Positions 37,469 to 46,026 of a DNA stretch of 64,000 nt are shown in pieces. The stretch is from Paenibacillus sp. HB172176 (lineage in GTDB: Bacteria; Bacillota; Bacilli; Paenibacillales; Paenibacillaceae), in NCBI RefSeq assembly GCF_011947265.1, contig NZ_JAATHD010000003.1, positions 496,001-560,000 on the forward strand, written 5' to 3'. The notes beneath the pieces were generated by a model. The model had not been told where the DNA came from. It saw only the letters and a list, made by a program, of their open reading frames with translations, and ran no database searches. Positions within the stretch are counted from its first letter, which is position 1, and each line of letters begins with the position of its first letter. The position numbers and the translations under genes were made by a program.

Positions 37469-38425
37469 GTGGTGAAAATAGCTATGAAACCGGCAGTGAT
37501 AAAGATTCACAACTATCAAAGAAACAGTAAGCTGCGCCAAATGCTCCGTGATAAATGGATGTATGTATTGCTGACTCCTGGGTTGTTGTACTTTCTGGTA
37601 TTCAAATATTTGCCGATGTGGGGAGTCCTGCTCGCTTTCAAAAACTATCAGCCTTATTTGGGTTTTAGCAAAAGCGAGTGGGTAGGACTGGAGCATTTCC
37701 GCATCTTATTTGCTAACCCGGAATTCGGCATGCTGCTTGAGAACACCTTGATCTTATCTTTCTATAATCTAATTTTCTACTTTCCTGCACCCATTATACT
37801 GGCTCTGCTCCTGAATGAAATCCGGCTTTCTTTCTTTAAGAGAACGATTCAAACGCTGGTTTATGTTCCGCATTTCATCTCTATGGTAATCGTTGCTAGC
37901 TTGACTTATGTATTCCTGACGACGGAAGGCGGAGTTGTCAATGAGTTTCTGAATCAGCAAATCGGACATAAAATCGATTTTCTGACCTTGCCGGAGTGGT
38001 TCCGTCCCATGATTATCGTTCAGACGATTTGGAAGGAGAGCGGTTGGGGAACGATCATATTCCTTGCAGCATTAGCTGGCGTGGATGTTGAGCAATATGA
38101 AGCAGCCATTATGGATGGAGCTAATCGCTGGCGGCAGATGTGGCATATCACGCTTCCATCCATAAGGAGCACCATTGTCATTTTGTTGATTCTTCGGATG
38201 GGCAATGTTCTTGATAATGGCTTTGAACAAATTTATTTGTTATTAAACCCTCTTAATCGGAGTGTAGCGGAAGTATTCGATACTTACGTGTATATGGTTG
38301 GCATCACGCAAGGCGCGTTTAGTTATAGCACCGCGGTGGGTTTGTTCAAATCCGTTGTCGGAATCATTCTTGTGCTTGGAACCAATTGGCTTGCGAAGAG
38401 ATTCGGCCAGTCCGGTTTATATTAA
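37469..38425 (+). CDS. lplB: LplB-type oligosaccharide ABC permease (cassette 2), 318 aa
   Basis: Membrane subunit of the second importer. Family marks are LLTPGLLYFLVFKYLPMWG, FKNYQPYLG, the EAA loop QYEAAIMDGANRWRQMWHITLP and YMVGITQGAFSYSTAVGLFKS. GTG 37469 has GGAGG seven bases upstream; ATG 37484 is an alternative start five codons later. The gene order permease, permease, lipoprotein, YetA-type lyase uses the same gene set as the B. subtilis lplABCD-yetA region, which belongs with rhamnogalacturonan use. The symbol rests on that similarity and context. Confidence 0.9.
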   Translation: MVKIAMKPAVIKIHNYQRNSKLRQMLRDKWMYVLLTPGLLYFLVFKYLPMWGVLLAFKNYQPYLGFSKSEWVGLEHFRILFANPEFGMLLENTLILSFYNLIFYFPAPIILALLLNEIRLSFFKRTIQTLVYVPHFISMVIVASLTYVFLTTEGGVVNEFLNQQIGHKIDFLTLPEWFRPMIIVQTIWKESGWGTIIFLAALAGVDVEQYEAAIMDGANRWRQMWHITLPSIRSTIVILLILRMGNVLDNGFEQIYLLLNPLNRSVAEVFDTYVYMVGITQGAFSYSTAVGLFKSVVGIILVLGTNWLAKRFGQSGLY

Positions 38426-38444
38426 GGGGGAGGAGATTGCTTCA

Positions 38445-39329
38445 ATGGCCAGACATTATAAGACGGTTTCCGGGACTCTATTCGATAGTGTTAATTACAT
38501 CTTCCTTGCTATATACGGCTTGGTTGCGGTTCTTCCTTTTATTTACATCGTCGCAGGTTCCTTTGCCAGCGATGCAGAGCTCACGAAGAGAGCGGTTTTC
38601 CTCATTCCGGAAACCTTCACTCTCTCGGCATATGAATATGTATTTTCCACGGATACGATTCTTCAAAGTATATGGGTGTCGGTATTTATAACATCTGTTG
38701 GGACAGTCGTTAATCTGATATTTACCGTAACAATGGCATATCCTTTGGCCCGCAGAACTTTGGTTGGTCGCAATACGTTGCTGAATCTGGTCATTTTCTC
38801 CATGTTGTTCAGCGGCGGAATGATTCCATCTTATCTCGTTGTCCGAGAAATGCATCTGTTGGATAGCTTATGGGCTTTGATCATACCGGGGGCTATAAAC
38901 GCCTTTAACCTGATTATTATTAAGAATTTTTTTCAAGAACTCCCTCCAGAGCTTGAAGAGGCTGCCAAGATTGACGGTTGCACCGAATTGGGGATGTTAT
39001 GGAAAATCATTCTGCCTCTGTCCAAGCCAGTGCTCGCAACTTTTACATTGTTTTACGCCGTTTCCCATTGGAATAGCTTCTTCCAGGCGCTGCTCTATAT
39101 TAATGATCCAGCCAAGTGGCCGTTGCAGGTCATGCTGAGACAGATTGTCATGTTGTCTCAATCGGCTGCAGGGGATATGAGTAATATGGATCCAAATTTT
39201 GTAAAGCCGCCGGAGCAATCTATTAAGATGGCTGTTATCGTGGTATGCACCATTCCAATTCTGATCATCTATCCGTTCCTGCAAAAGCACTTTGCAAAAG
39301 GAGTCTTAATAGGCTCGGTTAAGGGATGA
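38445..39329 (+). CDS. lplC: LplC-type oligosaccharide ABC permease (cassette 2), 294 aa
   Basis: Second membrane subunit of cassette 2, with LPFIYIVAGSFAS, MLFSGGMIPSYLVV, the EAA loop ELEEAAKIDGCTELGMLWKIILP and the C-terminus HFAKGVLIGSVKG. The open frame extends back to 38298, inside the preceding gene, but ATG 38445 has GGGGGAGGAG nine bases upstream and gives the normal length. It starts 19 bases after the stop of the first permease, so the two are in one operon. It is a close paralogue of 27752-28633. Confidence 0.92.
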   Translation: MARHYKTVSGTLFDSVNYIFLAIYGLVAVLPFIYIVAGSFASDAELTKRAVFLIPETFTLSAYEYVFSTDTILQSIWVSVFITSVGTVVNLIFTVTMAYPLARRTLVGRNTLLNLVIFSMLFSGGMIPSYLVVREMHLLDSLWALIIPGAINAFNLIIIKNFFQELPPELEEAAKIDGCTELGMLWKIILPLSKPVLATFTLFYAVSHWNSFFQALLYINDPAKWPLQVMLRQIVMLSQSAAGDMSNMDPNFVKPPEQSIKMAVIVVCTIPILIIYPFLQKHFAKGVLIGSVKG

Positions 39330-39379
39330 CTCGTCCGCAAATGGATGGCGGGTAAATAAAAAGGGAGGTTTTCTGGAAA

Positions 39380-40990
39380 ATGTTAATGAATACAAAGCAA
39401 AAATTAAAGTGGATCACGTTCGCTTCTGCAGTAACGCTTGCCGTGACAGGTGTGGCGGGCTGCAGCAATAATGTTAATTCTTCGAATGCTCCGGAGCAAA
39501 CCGTGCGGCCGTCAACAGATACGGAAGGGAATCAGCCATCTGCCACTCAAAGCCAGCTTCCGCCTCAGCAGCTTAGCATCATGCTCCCTGCTTTCAGCAC
39601 CAGCTATCCCAAGGATGGAACGAGGGTGCTGGCAGAAATCGAGAAGAGAACGAACACCAAGATTCATATTGACTGGATCCCAAACTCCTCCTATGGAGAT
39701 AAATTCAATATTATACTAGCTTCAGGCAAGCTGCCGAGCATTATGTTTGTGAGCGATGCCAAAAACTCGAGCTTCGTCAATGCTGCCAAATCGGGAGCCT
39801 TTTGGGATTTGGGCCCATACTTGAAGGATTACGACAATTTAAGTCAAGCAAATGAAGTCATTCTCAACAACTCCTCGATTGACGGTAAAAACTATGGCAT
39901 CTATCGCGCACGTCCGCTAGGACGCAATGGCATTAATTATAGAAAGGATTGGTTGGAAAATGTAGGTCTGCCAGTGCCCCAAACGATAGATGACTTCTAT
40001 AATATGTTGAAGGCGTTTAAAGAGAAGGATCCTGATCAAAATGGAAAGGATGACACCTATGGCATGGTGCTGGTCAAATGGACAGGAGTATGGGCTAGCG
40101 GTTTTGATATCATCAAGCTCTGGTTTGGTGTGCCTAACCAATGGGGGATTGTGAATGGCGAACTGGTTCCAGAGCATGAAACCCCTGAATATTTGGAAGC
40201 GCTCAAATTCATGCGGAAGCTATATGAAGAAGGTCTGATTAATCATGATTTTGCCGTATACGACAGCTCGAAGTGGATTGACCCCATCGTGAATAACCAA
40301 GCGGGTGTCATCGTAGATGTTACGGATACTGCACGAAGAATTGATCAAAAAATACACACGGCTTTGCAAGCTGAAAACAAAGACGAACCTGATAAACAAT
40401 TTGTAGACAACCTGATTGGGGTAGAAGGAGAAGATGGCTTAAAGGCGCTTCCAACCTCTGGGTTCTCCGGAATGTTCGTCATTCCAAAGTCAACGGTGAA
40501 GACGGAAGATGAACTGAAACGGGTTCTTGAATTTCTGGATCAGACGAATGACGCCGACATTCAGACACTGCTCTATTCAGGCATCGAAGGCATTCATTAT
40601 ACCAAGGAGAATGATTATATCGTACCAACAACAGATAAAACAATGGCAGATTCTGAACTGACTGGATTGGGCCAGTTGTTGACTTATATTCCAGAGGACC
40701 GCACATTGAAAAGTAAGAGCAAAATGACTCCACTTTCTCAAAAAACCGATAAGCTTCAGAAAGAAGCGGAAAAGTATATTGTGCCGAATCCGGCCGAGCC
40801 GTTTGCCTCCGAAGTGTATACCGAAAGAGGTCCGCAATTGAATAACATTATTAATGATGCAAGAATCAAATTTATAGTCGGACAATATGACAAAGAAGAT
40901 GTGAAAGCGGCTTTCGAGCTTTGGAGAAAAAGCGGCGGAGACGACTATGTGAAAGAAATGAATACATTGTACGCAGCTTCCCAGAAGTAG
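39380..40990 (+). CDS. lplA: LplA-type substrate-binding lipoprotein (cassette 2), 536 aa
   Basis: Extracellular binding protein of cassette 2. The signal peptide ends GVAGCSNN (lipobox Cys), followed by a low-complexity linker rich in Ser, Thr, Pro and Gln. The two-lobed family pattern follows: DGKNYGIYRARPLGRNGINY, RKDWLENVGLPVPQTIDDFY, and DPDQNGKDDTYGM as a calcium-type loop. GGGAGG precedes ATG 39380 and ATG 39386; either could start translation. The strong hairpin after the stop separates it from the YetA-type gene, which may be lower expressed. The ligand is inferred to be a rhamnogalacturonan oligosaccharide because of the lyase next door. Confidence 0.9.
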   Translation: MLMNTKQKLKWITFASAVTLAVTGVAGCSNNVNSSNAPEQTVRPSTDTEGNQPSATQSQLPPQQLSIMLPAFSTSYPKDGTRVLAEIEKRTNTKIHIDWIPNSSYGDKFNIILASGKLPSIMFVSDAKNSSFVNAAKSGAFWDLGPYLKDYDNLSQANEVILNNSSIDGKNYGIYRARPLGRNGINYRKDWLENVGLPVPQTIDDFYNMLKAFKEKDPDQNGKDDTYGMVLVKWTGVWASGFDIIKLWFGVPNQWGIVNGELVPEHETPEYLEALKFMRKLYEEGLINHDFAVYDSSKWIDPIVNNQAGVIVDVTDTARRIDQKIHTALQAENKDEPDKQFVDNLIGVEGEDGLKALPTSGFSGMFVIPKSTVKTEDELKRVLEFLDQTNDADIQTLLYSGIEGIHYTKENDYIVPTTDKTMADSELTGLGQLLTYIPEDRTLKSKSKMTPLSQKTDKLQKEAEKYIVPNPAEPFASEVYTERGPQLNNIINDARIKFIVGQYDKEDVKAAFELWRKSGGDDYVKEMNTLYAASQK

Positions 40991-40996
40991 TTAGCA

Positions 40997-41032
40997 GCAA
41001 TAAAGCCGTGTCGGCTGACACGGCTTTATTGC
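40997..41032 (+). terminator. 16-bp perfect hairpin between lplA-type and yetA-type genes
   Basis: GCAATAAAGCCGTGTC pairs perfectly with its complement around GGCT. The bases after it (CAATAAGGAG) are not T-rich and include the next ribosome site, so partial termination or mRNA stabilisation is more likely than full termination. Confidence 0.75.
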
Positions 41033-41051
41033 CAATAAGGAGCGAATACGC

Positions 41052-43640
41052 ATGAGTGATAGAAGTGTGAGGCTGCAACTGCTTCAAGAGAAAACGACGG
41101 GTAATTCTGTTGGGATTACATGGGGGATTCCATGGGGCAAAGGCGTTTTGGACCGAAAGGAATCGCTCGTCCTAACCAGCCATGCTCGGGAGCTTGCCAT
41201 GCAGAGTTGGCCAACCGCATATTGGCCGGACGGGAGTGTGAAATGGACAGCTCATTCTACGGTGTTAAGCGATGAAGATAGGAGAGACTTAAGCGTTTCT
41301 ATTGGAAAACCTGCAGTAAAGAAATTAAACCTTTCCGTTACGGAAAGTAAGGATTCCATCCTCATCCACACAGGGGTTGCCGAATGTGTTATAGCACGGC
41401 AAGGCAATTCTATCATTCGAAGCATTACGAGAAATGGACATAGGGTAGGCTCTGACGTCATGCTTATGGGACTACGTGAAGAGCGGAAAACGGATACAGC
41501 AGGCAATCGGGTTTGGAATGAACCATTCGAAAGCAACATTCATTCGTCTGTTGTGGAACAAAACGGACCGATTCGCGCTGTGATACGAGTGGACGGTTTT
41601 CATAGATCGAAGAACGGAGAGAGAGAATGGCTGCCATTCACATTGCGAATATATTTGTACGCAGGTCTTGAGACGATTCGACTCGTTCATACCTTCCATT
41701 ACGATGGAGATCCGAATAAGGATTTCATTAAAGCAATTGGCATTACCTTACAGGTTCCTTTAGATGGACCTCTATATAATCGTCATGTTCGAATCGCGGG
41801 AGACACCGGATTTTTTGGAGAATCACCAAAGACCTTGCATACAAGGCGCACGAAAGGCAAATACCGTGAGCTGTTTGAACGGCAAAGCGAAGGGAAGCCC
41901 GTCGAATTTAATGCGAATGATGATGGATATTTCATGGGGTTGCTTGAGGACTCGGCAACCTGGGATGATTATAAGCTCGTTCAAGATTCATCGCATCATT
42001 ATCGGATCATGAAGAGAACGAAGGAAGACTGCAGTTGGCTCAAGGTAACAGACGGCCATCGCAGTAGCGGGCTTGGATACGTAGGAGGAGTGAATGGCGG
42101 CATCGGCATCGGAGACCGTTATTTTTGGGAGAAGCATCCCCGCGCAATAGAAGTTTCGAATACGACTGGGGCTGAGGCGTCGCTAACATTATGGTTATGG
42201 TCTCCCGATGTTCCTGCAATGGATCTTCGGCATTATGATTCAGAAACTCATGTAGAATCATCCTATGAAGGATTTAACGAGATGAACGCAACTCCTTACG
42301 GAATTGCCAACACGAATGAACTGACACTATGGGCATTGCCCGAAACGCCAGGGCCGGAACGATTAGAGGAGATGCAGGCTGAACTAAGAGAACCCTCACT
42401 GCTGGTTTGCGAACCTGAATATTATTACAGCGTTCGAGCACTCGGTCTGTGGAGTCTGCCGGACCAGAGCACTCCGGCCAAGATCTATATGGAAGAGCAA
42501 TTGGACGGCATTCTCTCCTTTTATTTAAGAGAAATTGAGCAGCGAGGCTGGTATGGATTCTGGGATTATGGAGATGTGATGCATAGCTATGACCCTGTTC
42601 GGCATGTTTGGAATTACGATCTTGGCGGCTGCGCATGGCAGAATGCGGAGCTTGTGCCCAATATGTGGTTATGGACAATGTTCCTCCGATCTGGAAGAGC
42701 TGATATATTCCGTATGGCGGAGGCGATGACTAGGCATACCAGCGAAGTGGATACCTATCATTTCGGCAAGTACATCGGATTGGGCTCGCGGCATAATGTC
42801 GTACACTGGGGCTGCGGTTGCAAGGAGGCTCGCATCTTCATGGCCGGGTTACATCGTTACTATTATTATTTGACAGCGGACGAACGAATTGGGGATTTAC
42901 TTGATCTTGTGAAGGATGCGGATTATTCGACGCTTGTCATGGATCCAATGAGAGCTTATTTTCCCAAGGATGAGAATCCGGTCCACCTAAGGATTGGACC
43001 CGACTGGGCTGCTTTCTGCTCCAACTGGATGACTCGCTGGGAACGCTTCGAGGATACGTTGTATCGCGATAAGATTTTAACCGGCATTCAATGCCTGAAG
43101 AATGCGAAATACCGAATGCTTTCGGGGCCTTCCTATGGTTATAATCCGGAGACCAGCGCGCTAATCCCGATGGGAGAGGATAACTCAGGCCGTCACATGG
43201 TGATTTGTATGGGAGGTCCACAGGTTTGGTTCGAGCTCGGAGATATGCTGGAAGACCCGGAATGGATGGATATGCTGGCAGAGTTCGGCGTTTACTATAA
43301 TCTTCCTCAGAATGAGAAGGATTTGATTACGAATGGTGAAATTAAAACAGAGAGCTGGGGCCATCCGGTGCTCAGTGCGGGAATTGCAGCTTTTGGGGCC
43401 TATCATAAACGGGATAAGGCGACAGCGGAGAAATGCTGGGAGATTCTACTTCTAAATCCTTTCGGGCATACAAACCTCTCAGAGAACGAAAACCTAGTGA
43501 CATATATGGAAGATCTCTTTGAAATTGATTGGATTAACACGAATGAAGCCTCTCAATGGTCCTTAAATGCTATACTTAGTTTGGAATTGCTGTCAGAATA
43601 CTTGGAAGCAGTATACAGAAGAACCAGAATCGCTTTGTAA
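41052..43640 (+). CDS. yetA: YetA/PcRGLX-like exo-rhamnogalacturonan lyase (PL26 type), 862 aa
   Basis: Large cytoplasmic enzyme without a signal peptide, matching the roughly 860-residue YetA family. The N-terminal RIFT-type barrel shows the family mark SVGITWGIPWGKGVL and WPTAYWPDGSVKWTAHS. A long catalytic (alpha/alpha) region follows with YGFWDYGDVMHSYD, NYDLGGCAWQNAE and HNVVHWGCGCKEARIF, then FGHTNLSENENLVTYMEDL near the end. Members of PL26 cut rhamnogalacturonan from the end by beta-elimination. AAGGAG lies nine bases before ATG 41052. It is the last enzyme of the cassette-2 operon and is followed 27 bases later by a membrane AraC sensor. Confidence 0.85.
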   Translation: MSDRSVRLQLLQEKTTGNSVGITWGIPWGKGVLDRKESLVLTSHARELAMQSWPTAYWPDGSVKWTAHSTVLSDEDRRDLSVSIGKPAVKKLNLSVTESKDSILIHTGVAECVIARQGNSIIRSITRNGHRVGSDVMLMGLREERKTDTAGNRVWNEPFESNIHSSVVEQNGPIRAVIRVDGFHRSKNGEREWLPFTLRIYLYAGLETIRLVHTFHYDGDPNKDFIKAIGITLQVPLDGPLYNRHVRIAGDTGFFGESPKTLHTRRTKGKYRELFERQSEGKPVEFNANDDGYFMGLLEDSATWDDYKLVQDSSHHYRIMKRTKEDCSWLKVTDGHRSSGLGYVGGVNGGIGIGDRYFWEKHPRAIEVSNTTGAEASLTLWLWSPDVPAMDLRHYDSETHVESSYEGFNEMNATPYGIANTNELTLWALPETPGPERLEEMQAELREPSLLVCEPEYYYSVRALGLWSLPDQSTPAKIYMEEQLDGILSFYLREIEQRGWYGFWDYGDVMHSYDPVRHVWNYDLGGCAWQNAELVPNMWLWTMFLRSGRADIFRMAEAMTRHTSEVDTYHFGKYIGLGSRHNVVHWGCGCKEARIFMAGLHRYYYYLTADERIGDLLDLVKDADYSTLVMDPMRAYFPKDENPVHLRIGPDWAAFCSNWMTRWERFEDTLYRDKILTGIQCLKNAKYRMLSGPSYGYNPETSALIPMGEDNSGRHMVICMGGPQVWFELGDMLEDPEWMDMLAEFGVYYNLPQNEKDLITNGEIKTESWGHPVLSAGIAAFGAYHKRDKATAEKCWEILLLNPFGHTNLSENENLVTYMEDLFEIDWINTNEASQWSLNAILSLELLSEYLEAVYRRTRIAL

Positions 43641-43667
43641 GACAAATAAACCCGGCAGGTGAGAAGA

Positions 43668-45980
43668 ATGGGGAAGTTTTTTTCCAAAGGAATGAAATAT
43701 TACCGACAGAGCTTGCTGTTGATTTTATCCATTGCTATCTTGCCCGGGCTTCTTCTGAGTGGATTCATGTATTGGGGGACTGGTGGTGAAATCGAGAAAA
43801 AACTCCATCAGCTTCATCAGGAGGAAATACATGAACGTGCGCAAACCATCGATGGCAACTTAGCCTATTTGGAACTATCAATCGGTCAATGGGCGTTCGA
43901 ACCGCAATTTGACTATACCCTTAGAGGAATGGACTTCGGGCTGAATTACGGAAGAGCCTGGGATATTACAAAAACATTGCTCATTGTGCAAAGTTCGAGC
44001 GAGCTTATTGAGAATGCGGAGCTTTATGTGAAAGGAACGGATAATCAAAGGGACGTTAGGTTCATGCCTGAATACAGTACGGTGGACGAGTCGGAATTGA
44101 ATACTCAATATATGAATCTAATGAATCGCAATCAGTCTTTCTTTTGGACAACTGAAGTGCCGGGAAGCACGAACAAGGAACAACTCGCTTTAGTTCAGAA
44201 GCTGCCGGGGAACAACAAAAATCCCATCGGTCTTTTGCTTGTAAGGATTAACATGGAAAAGCTGGAGCAGTTAGTAGGCGCCTTAACGCCATATAACGGT
44301 GGGAAGACCCTTATCATAAACGATGACGGCGGACGCATTATCAGTACAGGGATCGGATCTGATGACGACCTCTTGGTTCAAGATCTGATCTCCGAGATTC
44401 AGAATGGAAATCAAGAAGAGGGGCTTCATTATTACAGATGGAATGGGAGTAAGTATTCGATCTCCTATGATACATTTAACGAAGTGAGCACACATTGGTC
44501 GTATATTTCGGCAGCGCCGATACAGGCTATAACCTATCCGCTCCGTTCCATCTCTAAACTAATCATCACAATAAGTTGTATCGCTCTTCTAATCGCTGCC
44601 TCCATGGCGTGGGCCGCTTCCCGGCGTATTTATTCACCTGTCGGGAAGTTGTTCCATATGCTGAACAGGGATAAGGCGGAGCACTTGGACCAGGATGTAG
44701 ATGAATTTACCTTGATTAATCAGAAGTGGCAGGAGTTGAATCGAGAAAGCAAGTCCTTGCAATCGAAGCTGAAACATGAGCTCCCGCATCTGAAAGAGAG
44801 CTTTATCCAGCAATTATTTCAAGGCTATCTTCATCAATATTCCGCAAGCGAGCTCATCAAACGATTCAGCCAATATGGCGTGCATCTTGAAAATAAAAAA
44901 TTTACCGTCGTCTATGTTCAACTCATTGGACTTGGCAGCTCAACCACACGTTTCAATCAAGGAGACGAGGGGCTAGTTACCTTCGCGGCGTGCAATATCA
45001 TGGGGGAAATCGCTGGGAATGAACTGGAACAAACCTACGTGATCAACTTTCATGATTTATCAATCGCGCTTCTAATCGTTGAACCAGGCAAGGATACAAG
45101 GGAGGCTATTCATGCTCTTTGCAGCGAGATTACACATGGAATTAATCAATTGTTGCGTCTGCAGGCAACAGCTGTAATCGCTCCATCCACCAATGATATT
45201 AAGCAAATTGCTTCGCTGTATGAGAGTGCCAAATCAGCAACAAGATACAGAAGCTTCGAGAATGAAAATCAGATTATCGACATGGAGCAGCCGGAACTGC
45301 TAATGGAAGCTGGGGAATTGAATTATCCGTTCACGATAGAGCGCGAGTTGATTCAGGCGCTGCGAGCTGGAGAGAAGGATGAAGCGATGCATCAGCTGTC
45401 ATTGTTCATTGAAGCTTTATCAGTCGATGGCGTGAAAGAAATGGATGTCAAGCAGGGGGTAATGCGACTATTGGCAGGCATAATAAATGCGATCTCGCAG
45501 CTCGGAGTGAATCCGGCAAGCTTATCCAAGGGGAGCAATCTATTTGAGGCCCTTTCTCAAATTCGCGACCCCAATTCCATCGTTGATTGGTTTCATCACC
45601 ATATTATCGAATCCTTTATTTGTGAGCTGGAGAGGCGGACCAATGATCAAGTAAAACGAGTCATTGAGAAGGCGAAAAATTATATTCGTCAGAACTATAT
45701 GAAAGATATTTCACTTGAAAGTTGTGCGGATCATGTCAAAGTAGCCTCTCATTTTCTCAGCAAGGTTTTCAAAAAAGAGACGGGAAGCAATTTCACCGAG
45801 TACTTGACTGAATTGCGAATGGAAAAAGCCAAGTCTTTACTGCGAGAGTCGGATATTATGATTAATGAAATTTCTTTGCTTGTAGGCTATCAACCCAGTT
45901 ATTTCATTCGATTGTTTAAAAAGCTGGAGGGAATTACGCCAGGTCGATTTCGAGAGGTGGTTCACGCAAGGGAAGAGTAA
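43668..45980 (+). CDS. Membrane sensor AraC-family regulator, 770 aa
   Basis: Two membrane helices (about 15-38 and 300-322) flank an extracellular sensor; a middle domain and a C-terminal AraC double helix-turn-helix (SCADHVKVASHFLSKVF, LLVGYQPSYFIRLFKK) follow. It resembles the truncated regulator at the window start over its whole C-terminal half. ATG 43668 is preferred, with AGGTGAG just upstream; the in-frame GTG 43659 has no ribosome site. Placed at the end of the LplBCA-YetA group, it is the likely specific activator of copy B and perhaps of copy A. Confidence 0.9.
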   Translation: MGKFFSKGMKYYRQSLLLILSIAILPGLLLSGFMYWGTGGEIEKKLHQLHQEEIHERAQTIDGNLAYLELSIGQWAFEPQFDYTLRGMDFGLNYGRAWDITKTLLIVQSSSELIENAELYVKGTDNQRDVRFMPEYSTVDESELNTQYMNLMNRNQSFFWTTEVPGSTNKEQLALVQKLPGNNKNPIGLLLVRINMEKLEQLVGALTPYNGGKTLIINDDGGRIISTGIGSDDDLLVQDLISEIQNGNQEEGLHYYRWNGSKYSISYDTFNEVSTHWSYISAAPIQAITYPLRSISKLIITISCIALLIAASMAWAASRRIYSPVGKLFHMLNRDKAEHLDQDVDEFTLINQKWQELNRESKSLQSKLKHELPHLKESFIQQLFQGYLHQYSASELIKRFSQYGVHLENKKFTVVYVQLIGLGSSTTRFNQGDEGLVTFAACNIMGEIAGNELEQTYVINFHDLSIALLIVEPGKDTREAIHALCSEITHGINQLLRLQATAVIAPSTNDIKQIASLYESAKSATRYRSFENENQIIDMEQPELLMEAGELNYPFTIERELIQALRAGEKDEAMHQLSLFIEALSVDGVKEMDVKQGVMRLLAGIINAISQLGVNPASLSKGSNLFEALSQIRDPNSIVDWFHHHIIESFICELERRTNDQVKRVIEKAKNYIRQNYMKDISLESCADHVKVASHFLSKVFKKETGSNFTEYLTELRMEKAKSLLRESDIMINEISLLVGYQPSYFIRLFKKLEGITPGRFREVVHAREE

Positions 45981-45988
45981 TTAAATAT

Positions 45989-46026
45989 TTGAAGAGCCCT
46001 GAACGCAACAGTTCAGGGCTCTTCAA
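45989..46026. terminator. Bidirectional terminator at the block boundary
   Basis: TTGAAGAGCCCTGAAC pairs perfectly over 16 bp with its complement around GCAACA. It lies at the stops of the convergent genes 43668-45980 (+) and 46013-48271 (-) and overlaps the last codons of the latter. Confidence 0.9.
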
